This document shows positions 1 to 7,647 of a stretch of DNA of 40,875 nucleotides, one piece after another. The DNA is taken from positions 1 through 40,875 of the forward strand of contig NCBI01000023.1 in NCBI GenBank assembly GCA_002255365.1, read 5' to 3'. Made by a program: the position numbers and the translations under genes. Source of the stretch: Chromatiales bacterium 21-64-14. GTDB lineage: Bacteria; Pseudomonadota; Gammaproteobacteria; 21-64-14. The notes below the pieces were generated by a model. That model worked only from the letters and a program-made list of their open reading frames with translations. It was not told where the DNA came from and made no database searches. Position 1 is the first letter of the stretch. Each line of letters starts with the position of its first letter.

Positions 1-26
1 AGCGGTCGCGGATGTCCGTGCGGCGG

Positions 27-1277
27 TCAGCCAAAGACGCCGCTCAATCCGGCGTACACGCCGAACCCCGCAGTGACGAGGATGACCGCGCCGACGATCC
101 AGGCATAGGCGCCGCGGAGGCGATAAGGCTCCGGGAGCGCCTTGTGAGCGAGCAGGAACAGGAATCCGAGCACCACCGGCAAGAGCAGGGCGTTCATGAC
201 CTCGACCGCGACGTTCAATGTTACAAGATTGATCCCTGAGCCAACCACGATCGCGCCAAGGATCAGACCGGCGCTGAACGTGCCGTAGAACCACGGCGCA
301 TCGCGCGGATGGTGTTCCAGTGAGCGGCGGTAGCCCGTGACCTCACCGAGGCCCCAGGCGGCGGCGAGCATGACTACCAGGGTGGCGACCAGCGCCGCGC
401 CGCTCATACCCACGGCGAACACCGCACGGCCGGCGTCGGCCCCCAGATAAGGGGTCAGTGCCGCCGCGATCTGTTGCACGGTGTCGAGCGCAGCGTCGGG
501 CCGCACACGACCGATGGTTGCGGCCGCGGCGATGAGGACCGCTGCCATGATGACCTGAGTGACCACGGCGCCGATGGCCGTGTCCAGACGCGCGGCGCGT
601 AGCTGCTCGGGGCCCAACCCCTTGTCCACGACCGCCGATTGCTGATAGAAGACCATCCACGGCATGATTACCGCGCCGATATTAGCGGCGGCGAGATACA
701 GATACTGCGGATCGCCCAACGGAAGATGCGTTATGCCGTCCACCAGCCGAGCAGCCTCGGGATGCGCGCGCCAAGCGACCCATAGGAAAGCAAATTCGAA
801 GAGGCCAAGGAGGATCGCGATACGTTCCACCGAATGATATGAACCGGTCCACACCACCGTCAGGATAAGGGCGAGGGTCAGCAGCATGGTGAGCCAGGTC
901 GGGATCCCATAGAGCAGACCCACCCCCGCCATGCCGCTCAGTTCTGAGATCAGGGCTCCCAGGCAGGCCAGTACCAGGGTCGAGACCGACAGCCATGCCC
1001 AACCACGCCCGAACCGTTCCTGGATGAGTTCTCCGTGCCCGCGGCCGCTGACCAACCCGAGGCGCACGGTGAGCTCCTGTACCACATAGAGGACCGGGAT
1101 TAGTAAGACCTGAAGCAACAAGAGCCGGTAGCCCCAGCGCGCACCACTTTGTGCGGCCGTGATCACGCTGCCGGCATCGGTATCGGCGAGCATGACGACC
1201 AAGCCGGGGCCGGCCACTAACAGGAACATCCGCCACCGCGGGAGGGCACCTCGCAGGCGCGGCGAAGAAAGGTCCAC
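27..1277 (-). CDS. NRAMP-family divalent metal transporter, atypical motifs
   Basis: A 416-residue polytopic inner-membrane protein with about 11 hydrophobic segments, of the NRAMP (MntH-like) metal-ion:proton symporter family. The TM1 metal motif, normally DPGN, reads DAGS here (D34-S37): the aspartate is kept and the asparagine is serine. The TM6 MPH motif reads MPW (M205-W207), keeping the metal-contacting methionine but losing the histidine. This suggests Mn/Fe-like transport with altered proton coupling, or a divergent NRAMP subclade; the substrate cannot be told from sequence. The GTG start is chosen because AAGGAA lies about 9 nt upstream. It reads toward the window edge and ends inside it. 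A Fur-box-like site lies just upstream. Family confidence is high, substrate confidence low. Confidence 0.88.
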   Translation of the reverse strand: MDLSSPRLRGALPRWRMFLLVAGPGLVVMLADTDAGSVITAAQSGARWGYRLLLLQVLLIPVLYVVQELTVRLGLVSGRGHGELIQERFGRGWAWLSVSTLVLACLGALISELSGMAGVGLLYGIPTWLTMLLTLALILTVVWTGSYHSVERIAILLGLFEFAFLWVAWRAHPEAARLVDGITHLPLGDPQYLYLAAANIGAVIMPWMVFYQQSAVVDKGLGPEQLRAARLDTAIGAVVTQVIMAAVLIAAAATIGRVRPDAALDTVQQIAAALTPYLGADAGRAVFAVGMSGAALVATLVVMLAAAWGLGEVTGYRRSLEHHPRDAPWFYGTFSAGLILGAIVVGSGINLVTLNVAVEVMNALLLPVVLGFLFLLAHKALPEPYRLRGAYAWIVGAVILVTAGFGVYAGLSGVFG

Positions 1278-1299
1278 TTAATGGTTCCTTACGACGGAT

Positions 1300-1318
1300 A
1301 CGAACGATTCGCATTACT
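1300..1318 (-). promoter_or_regulatory. Fur-box-like site upstream of the NRAMP gene
   Basis: On the minus strand, AGTAATGCGAATCGTTCGT matches the 19-bp Fur consensus GATAATGATAATCATTATC at about 11 of 19 positions and sits 23 bp before the GTG start. The neighbouring DNA is unusually AT-rich for this genome, as expected of a promoter. Metal-responsive control fits the gene, but the match is moderate and could be chance. Confidence 0.3.
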
Positions 1319-1782
1319 GTTAATATAAATGGAGGCATGATTCCATTCAAGCGCCCGGTACGATCGGCGAGCGTTCGGCCAGAGGGATGTCACCGGACAT
1401 CCGGTTAGGACCGCCTCACCCCGCTGGCCCCGACCACACCCCAACGTCACCGGGGGCCAAGGTCTACCCTACAGGTGCCTCGAACGCCGGAGCACCGGCA
1501 GGACTGCGCAACCCCGGCCGTGGACGGAAGCTGGCGAATCGGGTGTTGTCGGCGCCGTGGGCCGCGCACCGCGCACTACGCGGCGGCGGGTCGCTTGCCC
1601 GGTCTGCCAGGCGCTTCGGCGGATGTACCGCGTGCGAGAGTTCGCGCGATCGGGCCGGCGCGTCGACGTTCCCGGGCACGGCAGCCGCAGAAAAGGAAAT
1701 CTGTCCTTATCTCGACGGTCCGCTACGCGTTTCATGCCCTGCGGTTCGTGCGGTGGAACCCCGGTGGGGCGGGGTAACCGAG
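1319..1782. other. Intergenic stretch without a convincing gene
   Basis: Open frames run through here on both strands, but they are arginine- and proline-rich, have no good ribosome binding site and disagree with each other, as expected of GC-rich non-coding DNA. The only structure noted is a short hairpin at 1758-1775 (ACCCCG, 6-nt loop, CGGGGT) just past the end of the response-regulator gene. It has no U-tract, so it is not a canonical terminator. Confidence 0.5.
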
Positions 1783-3249
1783 CTAGTTGTTGCCTGGCGC
1801 ATCGGTGCCGGCCCGGGGCATGAGTCCTTCCGCCGCGTGTCCGGGTGCCGGTGTGGCGCCGCGCTCTGGGATGAGGACGATGGCCACGCGATTGTAGCGG
1901 CTCGCGACCCGGTTCCATTCGCCCGCGGTCTGCGCCGCCTGCTGCTCGGCACTGTTGTCCTGTGGAGCGGTGTCTTTGGCGACCGCGGCCTGCACGCGTA
2001 TCCCGCTGTTCTGGAGCAGCGGCGAGCCGGTGAGAAATGCCGCGAATCCCAGGGATTCATCCCCGGCAAGGTCTGGCGAGTGTGCGCGGGCGTAGCCAAT
2101 CTCGTCGCAGGCTGAGACCGGCGTCGCGTCCGGTGCCAGCCGCAACGTGCCGTCTGCGGCGCGCGCCAGACAGAAGCGGGCGAAGTGTACGTTGAGCCTG
2201 ATAGTGCCCTGGAATCCGGAGGCGGCCAGACGTGCGACCAGGATACGGAGTATTCTTACCTGCGGGTCTCCCAGGGCGACTTGATCGTAGCCGAAGGTAG
2301 TGTCGCGGTTCAGGGCCCATTGGAGCGCGTCGAGCAGCAGACCCTGGCGTCGGCGCGCATCCATCTCATCCTGTGTGGCGGCCTGGGCAAGCCGGGTGTC
2401 ATCCCGGTTGCGCAGGTGAATGTCCCGCGCGTGCAGCGTCGCCAACGCGGCGCCCGTGTTGCGCAGGTTGGCCTCGGTATCGGTGTAGAGGTTGTACAGC
2501 CAGTAGCTGGTGATGATCAACAGGGCGCTTACGATCAACAGGATCAGGGCGCCGAATCCGCTGCGCGCCTGACCACACCCCGCGGATGGCGCTGCGGTGG
2601 TCGGCGTATCTCGACCTTGACGGGCGGTCTCCTGGGCCAACGCCCGGCATTGTGATTGGATGTCGTGGCGCAAGGCAGAGATCTGCAGGCCGATGGATTC
2701 CTGCAGGCGCGCCAAGTGGGTACCCAGCGCGAGGGATCGGGCGGCGCTGCGGCCAATCTCCTCCAGGGTTTCCGCGGGTAACGCGGCGGCGGGCGTCGGG
2801 GTCCGCGCCGGCGGCACCGCAACCGGCGCGGACCCCGGCGGGCTTGCCGCGTCGTCGCCGGCGGGCTCGCGGCGCTCCGGTACCAAGTTCAGGGTACGCA
2901 GGATCCGGAACAGTTCCGAAGGTTTCACTTCCTTCGGCAGTACGTCCAGCGCACCGAGGGCACGGGCCTGACCCACATACACTTCCCCGCTCTTGGAGGT
3001 GTACATGACCACCGGTACCGTGGCCAGCTCCGGATCCGCCTTGATGAGTCGCACCGTCTCCAGCCCGCTTATCCCCGGCATCATATGGTCCATGAAGACC
3101 ACGTCGGGGCGGCGGTTGCGCAGGTAGTCCAGGGCATCCTCGCCGGACTCCGCTTCGTCCACGGCCAGTCCATGGACTTCGACCATCCGGCGCAGCGCGG
3201 AGCGGGCCGCCTTGGAGTCGTCCACGATCAGCGCATGCTTGCCCGGCAT
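1783..3249 (-). CDS. Response-regulator receiver fused to a membrane anchor and periplasmic domain
   Basis: A 488-residue protein. Residues 1-122 form a complete CheY-like receiver with acidic pocket D10/D11, phospho-acceptor D54, T84 and K106. A Pro/Ala-rich linker (about 123-158) and a probable coiled coil (about 158-212) lead to one hydrophobic helix at about 232-252. The remaining ~235 residues start with a second helical/coiled-coil stretch and should lie in the periplasm; no known output domain was recognised there. A receiver on the N-terminal, cytoplasmic side of a single-pass protein is unusual: phosphorylation may signal outward or control assembly. The start has GGAG upstream. No histidine kinase is adjacent, so the partner is unknown. 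The receiver call is secure; the periplasmic function is unknown. Confidence 0.85.
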   Translation of the reverse strand: MPGKHALIVDDSKAARSALRRMVEVHGLAVDEAESGEDALDYLRNRRPDVVFMDHMMPGISGLETVRLIKADPELATVPVVMYTSKSGEVYVGQARALGALDVLPKEVKPSELFRILRTLNLVPERREPAGDDAASPPGSAPVAVPPARTPTPAAALPAETLEEIGRSAARSLALGTHLARLQESIGLQISALRHDIQSQCRALAQETARQGRDTPTTAAPSAGCGQARSGFGALILLIVSALLIITSYWLYNLYTDTEANLRNTGAALATLHARDIHLRNRDDTRLAQAATQDEMDARRRQGLLLDALQWALNRDTTFGYDQVALGDPQVRILRILVARLAASGFQGTIRLNVHFARFCLARAADGTLRLAPDATPVSACDEIGYARAHSPDLAGDESLGFAAFLTGSPLLQNSGIRVQAAVAKDTAPQDNSAEQQAAQTAGEWNRVASRYNRVAIVLIPERGATPAPGHAAEGLMPRAGTDAPGNN

Positions 3250-3455
3250 AGTGTTGGCTCCGGTATCCGAGGACGATGACGGGGACGGTGTTCCACAAAG
3301 ACTCGGCTATCCCCCGCTGTGGTCAGCAAATATCGTGCCACCATCCCGATGGCGTCTGGTCATGGCGCGGTATCCATGGCAGCGCGGTTCCCGGTCCCGA
3401 ATGGCGTGACGGGGCCCGGCGCGTCCGCGGCCCAAGCGCCGGAAAACAGGCGCGA

Positions 3456-3839
3456 CTAGAGATCCACTGGAAGGTAAAAGAACACGAACCGCCCGTTCTC
3501 TACATCCACCTTGAGAGTGGCGCCGTGGTACAAGCCGTAGTCCACATACCCGGGTACTGCGCCTGCTTGGTGGCACTCGCTGACATGTTGCGGCGACTCG
3601 AAGTCGCGGTCGCGGTCATACCAGGACAACATCATAAACGATCCAAGCCGGGTGCCGGCCTCGGCATCGGCCAGGGCCATGGCTGCGCGGTACTCCGCCA
3701 CGGGTGGGTCGGGATGGAGCTCCGCCACGGTCAGCTGAGAGAAGTTCCGGGGAGCGGGCGTCGGGCACTGGGCCCCTTTCGGGGCGTCCGGGACGGTCCG
3801 CACGGGCGCGCCGGAAAGCGGCTTGGAATCATCGTTCAT
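3456..3839 (-). CDS. Small AF1514/DUF5619-like protein
   Basis: A 127-residue soluble protein without signal peptide or membrane helix. After a disordered Pro-rich start (1-35) it has a compact domain with an LGSFMMLSWYDRDRDFESP segment, a HVSECH pair and a C-terminal strand ending RFVFFYLPVDL. This resembles from memory the AF_1514-like family (DUF5619), whose function is not known. AGAGG lies about 9 nt before the ATG. It lies between the receiver protein and apt on the same strand with gaps of about 200 bp on both sides, so co-transcription is possible but not shown. Confidence 0.6.
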   Translation of the reverse strand: MNDDSKPLSGAPVRTVPDAPKGAQCPTPAPRNFSQLTVAELHPDPPVAEYRAAMALADAEAGTRLGSFMMLSWYDRDRDFESPQHVSECHQAGAVPGYVDYGLYHGATLKVDVENGRFVFFYLPVDL

Positions 3840-4056
3840 AAAGAGCGCCTCTCAATGCATTCCGCTGCAGGCGGTGGCGGGAGGGTCGGTTCATGGACAT
3901 CCAAGTGTAAAATACTACCCAAGGCGCTGGTTCGAGCCCGCGTTGCTCCGGAACGCCGCCGACCACTTCTGCAGTGCGCCAGGGATTGCACGGAGGAATC
4001 CGACCGGCTCGCTGGGCGGCGACTCTCACTACCCTTAGGGCCCTACATGAACGACA

Positions 4057-4299
4057 CTAGACCAGCCACTGCACAAGATAATAGATGAATTGACCTTCCG
4101 AGGACTTGGAAGGGCCCAGCACCTGGGCGGCATAGCGGTGTGCGCCGGGGTCCGCGTCGCGTAGCGCCGCCTCCCGGGACTCCACTACCTCCACGCAGCC
4201 CGCTGCAAAGCGCTTGCGGTCCTGCCGGGGCCGGTACACGACCGCGTAGCGTACCTCGGAGACGTTGGTTTCCGGATCGGGCGGTACCAGACCGCGCAT
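4057..4299 (-). CDS. Small hypothetical protein, 80 residues
   Basis: Not recognised. An 80-residue soluble protein with mixed charge, an alternating strand-like segment (EVRYAVVYRPRQDRKRF), an acidic helix (VESREAALRDADP) and a hydrophobic aromatic end (GQFIYYLVQWLV). The ribosome binding site GGAGGA 6-7 nt before the ATG is the main argument that it is real. It lies 90 bp downstream of apt on the same strand and could be co-transcribed with it. Confidence 0.55.
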   Translation of the reverse strand: MRGLVPPDPETNVSEVRYAVVYRPRQDRKRFAAGCVEVVESREAALRDADPGAHRYAAQVLGPSKSSEGQFIYYLVQWLV

Positions 4300-4389
4300 G
4301 ATGATTCCTCCGAGGCCGGGGCGGTCTTGCTGCGGAACGGGCCCGGCGGTTCGTCCCCGGCGCTACCGGGGTGCGGCACGGGCCGCCGC

Positions 4390-4905
4390 TCAGTAGTGGA
4401 GGAGCGAGTGGACCGGATACCCGGGCAGCTTGCCGCGTCCCGACAGGAAATCCAGTTCAACCACGAAGGCGCAGGCTGCGATCTTTGCGCCGAGCTTCTC
4501 GATCAGCGCGCAGCTGGCCGCCGCGGTGCCGCCGGTGGCGAGCACATCATCCACTACCAGGACCCGATCATCGCGGCCGAGGGCATCCACATGCACCTCC
4601 AGGCTTTCGGAGCCGTACTCCAGATCATAGGAGATGCTGTGGACGTCGTAGGGCAGCTTCCCGGGCTTGCGCAGCGGAACGAACCCGACTCCCAGTTCCC
4701 AGGCCGCCAGAGCACCGAAGATGAACCCACGGGCCTCCATGCCAACCACCGCTGTTAGCGCGTCGCCGAAAAACGGATGCACCAGTTCGTGCACCGCGAG
4801 GCGCAGGGCCGCCGGGTCCCGTACCAGTGGCGTGATGTCCCGATAGATCACCCCCGGCTTGGGAAAGTCCGGGATGTCGCGAATCTTCGACCGCAGCCGT
4901 TCCAA
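4390..4905 (-). CDS. apt: Adenine phosphoribosyltransferase
   Basis: A 171-residue cytoplasmic enzyme of purine salvage: adenine + PRPP to AMP + pyrophosphate. The N-terminal IPDFPKPGVIYRDITP block, the GMEARGFIFG block (about 55-64) and the PRPP-binding loop VLVVDDVLATGGT (about 115-127) are all intact, and the length is normal for Apt. The start is TTG, supported by AAGGAG 7 nt upstream; no in-frame ATG at that position fits the family N-terminus better. It is followed at 90 bp by an unknown 80-residue protein. Confidence 0.96.
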   Translation of the reverse strand: MERLRSKIRDIPDFPKPGVIYRDITPLVRDPAALRLAVHELVHPFFGDALTAVVGMEARGFIFGALAAWELGVGFVPLRKPGKLPYDVHSISYDLEYGSESLEVHVDALGRDDRVLVVDDVLATGGTAAASCALIEKLGAKIAACAFVVELDFLSGRGKLPGYPVHSLLHY

Positions 4906-5066
4906 CGCCTGTCTCCTTTGGATTTCTCAGCGTACCCCGGGCGCGGACCGACCAGCGCCACATGATCTTGCAGCATACCAGCGAAGCGCCGCGGGCTCGA
5001 TCCCCGGACGCTGGTCGCACGGGGTGCCGCGGAACCGGCCGTGGGATGCGCTGAAGGGCGCGGGTA

Positions 5067-5564
5067 TCATCGCGCGTTTCCGGTGCCGCGCTGGCGCCCG
5101 GGGACTGGCACTTCCTGCTCCGGGCGCAGCCGGGCCGTGAAGTAGGCGTCCGCGGTCTCGATCTCCACGGGCATGCCGGCGTCGTCCACCAGGGCTTGCT
5201 CGAAATCGTTCCACCCCCGCAAGCCGGTCTTCAGGGAACAAACCTTTTCGTAGCCCAGGAGCCGGAGTGTGTAGGCGGCGAGCACGCTACGCAGACCCGA
5301 GCGGCAGATTACGACGATCTCCTGATCGCGGGCCGCAGCCAGCTCGGGGACCGTGTCCTCGTAGCCGTACTCGCAGGCGGCTTCCAGGATGCCGCGCGGC
5401 ACGTTCCGGGATCCGGCGATGCGCATCTGGGCGAACTCGTCGGGCTCGCGCACATCGAGCAGCAGCGGCGCGTCGCCATCTGCGAGCCGATCACACAGAT
5501 CCCAGGGCAGGACCTCGCGTACCGCGCCGCGGCACTTTTCCACCAGATCGGTAAAACGCTGCAT
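5067..5564 (-). CDS. Single-domain rhodanese sulfurtransferase
   Basis: A 165-residue cytoplasmic protein with one rhodanese domain at about 17-130: the LLLDVREPDEF entry motif, catalytic C87 in the loop CRSGLRS, and the C-terminal LKTGLRGWN block. Such proteins carry sulfane sulfur as a cysteine persulfide for sulfur transfer, thiosulfate or cyanide handling. A 35-residue charged tail (about 131-165) extends beyond the domain. No clear Shine-Dalgarno sequence precedes the ATG. Neighbours (apt, K+ channel) do not define the pathway; the likely acceptor is unknown. Confidence 0.9.
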   Translation of the reverse strand: MQRFTDLVEKCRGAVREVLPWDLCDRLADGDAPLLLDVREPDEFAQMRIAGSRNVPRGILEAACEYGYEDTVPELAAARDQEIVVICRSGLRSVLAAYTLRLLGYEKVCSLKTGLRGWNDFEQALVDDAGMPVEIETADAYFTARLRPEQEVPVPGRQRGTGNAR

Positions 5565-5642
5565 TTGGGGTTACCCGGCGCTCGGTTCCGAGGCATTGTA
5601 GCCGCTAGCGGCCGTCGGGGTAAAACGCAACGCCAGCCGGTC

Positions 5643-6845
5643 TCAGGTGCCCTTCGGCGCGGGGTGTCCTTCCAGCAGATCCTGGAACTGCGTGGGGATT
5701 TCGCCCCCCTCGACCAAATTGGCCAGCAGGCGGCCGCCCACGGCGGCCGGCGCAAACACCAGGTCGGCGCGCGCGAGCTTGAGGCGGCGGATGGAGCGCA
5801 CCGTGCCGGCTACCGCCAACACCTGGACCGCGGGATTGAGGTCCTTGGACGCCAGGGAGATGAAGGCGTTTTCACCGTCGTCTTCGCGTGCGGCGATCAC
5901 CAGCCGTGCGTGCGCAATGCCCGCCTCCTGGAGCACCGGGTCCTCACTGGCGTCACCCTTCACCACTGGCTGGTCCGCGAGCGGGGCCTCCTCGTCGGCT
6001 GTCACCACCTGCACGAAGCGGATGCCGCGGGCGGCCAGTTCGCGGGCGGTGTTGCGCGCAATCGCCCCCGCGCCGAGCAGGATCACGTGGTCCTTCAGGT
6101 TCATCTTGCGTTCCTCCGGGGTGAAGATCCGCGCCAGCTCTCCGGAAATGGCCGGACCCAAGGTGGAGACCACGGCGGTGGCGAAGATACTCAGGCCGAT
6201 CACCAGTAGTGATACGACGAACATGCGCGCCTCGGTAGTCACCGGCACGATATCGCCGTAGCCCACCGTCGACAGCGTGACCACCGTGAAGTAGAAGCCG
6301 GCGGTGAGATCGCGGATCGGGGGCCGGAACCCGGTTCCGAGCAGCAGGCTGCCGAAGCTCCCGTAGGCGAACACGCTCAGCACGCTGATCAGGGTGATCA
6401 GCACGCTGCCGAGCGCGGTGTGGCGCCGGAAATGGTGGCGCAGGAATGTCAGTGCGAGCAGCCACAGCGCCGGCAGGCTCACGGCCAGCGTACCCTGCGC
6501 GCGGAAGGCGTTCACGCCCGTGGTGATCGCCACCAGCAGCATTGCGAATGCCCACGCCGCGCGCAGCCGCCACAGCAGGCCGATACCGACCAGGACCAGT
6601 CCCGCACCGAGGATGACCTCGGTGGTGTTGCCAAGGGCGGCGAGCGGGCTGGCGACGTTGGCGAGGGCCTGAATCTCGCTCGGTAGTGGCAGCTGGTGAT
6701 GTAGACCGCGCAGCACGTTGAACAGCCCGCTCGCCGCGAGCGCGGCGGCCAGCGGCACCTGGGGCCAGAGGGCGCGCAACGCCGTGAGCAGGCGGCGGCG
6801 CCGGGAGCGGAGATCGGCCATGGAGCCCGAGTCGCGGGTGGTCAC
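5643..6845 (-). CDS. Kch-like potassium channel with RCK (TrkA-N) domain
   Basis: A 400-residue inner-membrane protein. About six hydrophobic segments occupy residues 30-230, with the pore selectivity filter TVGYGD at 193-198 between the last two. A cytoplasmic RCK domain follows from about 252, starting with a Rossmann-type loop VILLGAGAIARN and an acidic strand-end region, which in this family binds NAD(H), ions or nucleotides to gate K+ flux. The fourth segment lacks the regular Arg/Lys ladder of true voltage sensors, so voltage gating is doubtful. The GTG start has GGAG about 10 nt upstream; an internal ATG eight codons later (6821) is an alternative. Confidence 0.9.
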   Translation of the reverse strand: MTTRDSGSMADLRSRRRRLLTALRALWPQVPLAAALAASGLFNVLRGLHHQLPLPSEIQALANVASPLAALGNTTEVILGAGLVLVGIGLLWRLRAAWAFAMLLVAITTGVNAFRAQGTLAVSLPALWLLALTFLRHHFRRHTALGSVLITLISVLSVFAYGSFGSLLLGTGFRPPIRDLTAGFYFTVVTLSTVGYGDIVPVTTEARMFVVSLLVIGLSIFATAVVSTLGPAISGELARIFTPEERKMNLKDHVILLGAGAIARNTARELAARGIRFVQVVTADEEAPLADQPVVKGDASEDPVLQEAGIAHARLVIAAREDDGENAFISLASKDLNPAVQVLAVAGTVRSIRRLKLARADLVFAPAAVGGRLLANLVEGGEIPTQFQDLLEGHPAPKGT

Positions 6846-7647
6846 GTGCGGCCGGCTCCAGCGGCAGGGAAACGTGGGCGCGGCATACGCGTCATATGCA
6901 ACGCCGCGGCATGCGCGGATCGTGCGGATTCCAAGCGCCGGGGGACGGCCGCGCCACGGCGTTTATCGGTATGGCGCGCCATCCGCCGACGTGGGCGCCG
7001 TCGTGCATTTGATCTAACGCGTGCATCCGTAGCGGGTGCCACCCTGTCGCCATGCGGTCCGGCAGTTCCCCGGGCAAGAAGACCTCCTTCACATCGCGGC
7101 GGCGGCGGTCCGGCAGGGGGTTGGAAAGGCGCTCCGTGGCCGGTGCCAATTTGCGGCGGCGCGGCCCCACAGCTTGCCCCATTTTCCCAACCCTTGGGTG
7201 TCCGGAAGATGATGCGTCCCACCTCTGCAGCCTCCGCAAGCGGCGTCTCCATGGCCTGCGAGCGGTCGTTGCAGCGCGCGACGCGACCTTGCCCATGATT
7301 CCACGCATAGCGCATTGTAGCCACTCCTGGAGCACCCGGGAACTGCGGCTGCAGCTCAGTCGACGCTGGGGTTGGGACAAGTTCCTGCGCTTGGGGTCGC
7401 GGTGGATCAGTCGAACCCGCACCGCAACGCAACGATCCGGTCGGCGTCGGAACGCCAGGACCGCGGCCGGTGGAATTCGTGGGGTCCGGCCGGTTGACCG
7501 GGCCCGGTGCCGCGCGGCGATGCCCCCATTTTCCAGGGCGGACGTGCGAGAACGCGACCTGGCCCCACGGGTGGTTGCGCAAACCGGTATGATTTGTCAC
7601 GCAGCCTTGCCCCTCCCTACAATGTCGCGCCGGATAGCGAGACCGAT
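6846..7647. other. Long divergent intergenic region, no gene supported
   Basis: About 800 bp between the divergent K+ channel and uup. Open frames exist on both strands, the longest on the minus strand across 6842-7600. They have low-complexity Arg/Pro/Gly composition, no recognisable domain and no convincing ribosome binding site. I see no tRNA, terminator or repeat. A decayed gene or structured RNA cannot be excluded. Confidence 0.5.

Noticed and set aside
1557..1823. A small plus-strand frame with two CxxC pairs suggesting a zinc ribbon
   Set aside because: Arg-rich, no ribosome binding site, overlaps the end of the receiver-protein gene, and the spacing of the Cys pairs fits no ribbon I know.
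6842..7600. A 252-codon minus-strand frame in the 800-bp gap upstream of uup
   Set aside because: Pro/Arg/Gly-rich, no family, no ribosome binding site, and competing frames of similar length exist on both strands.
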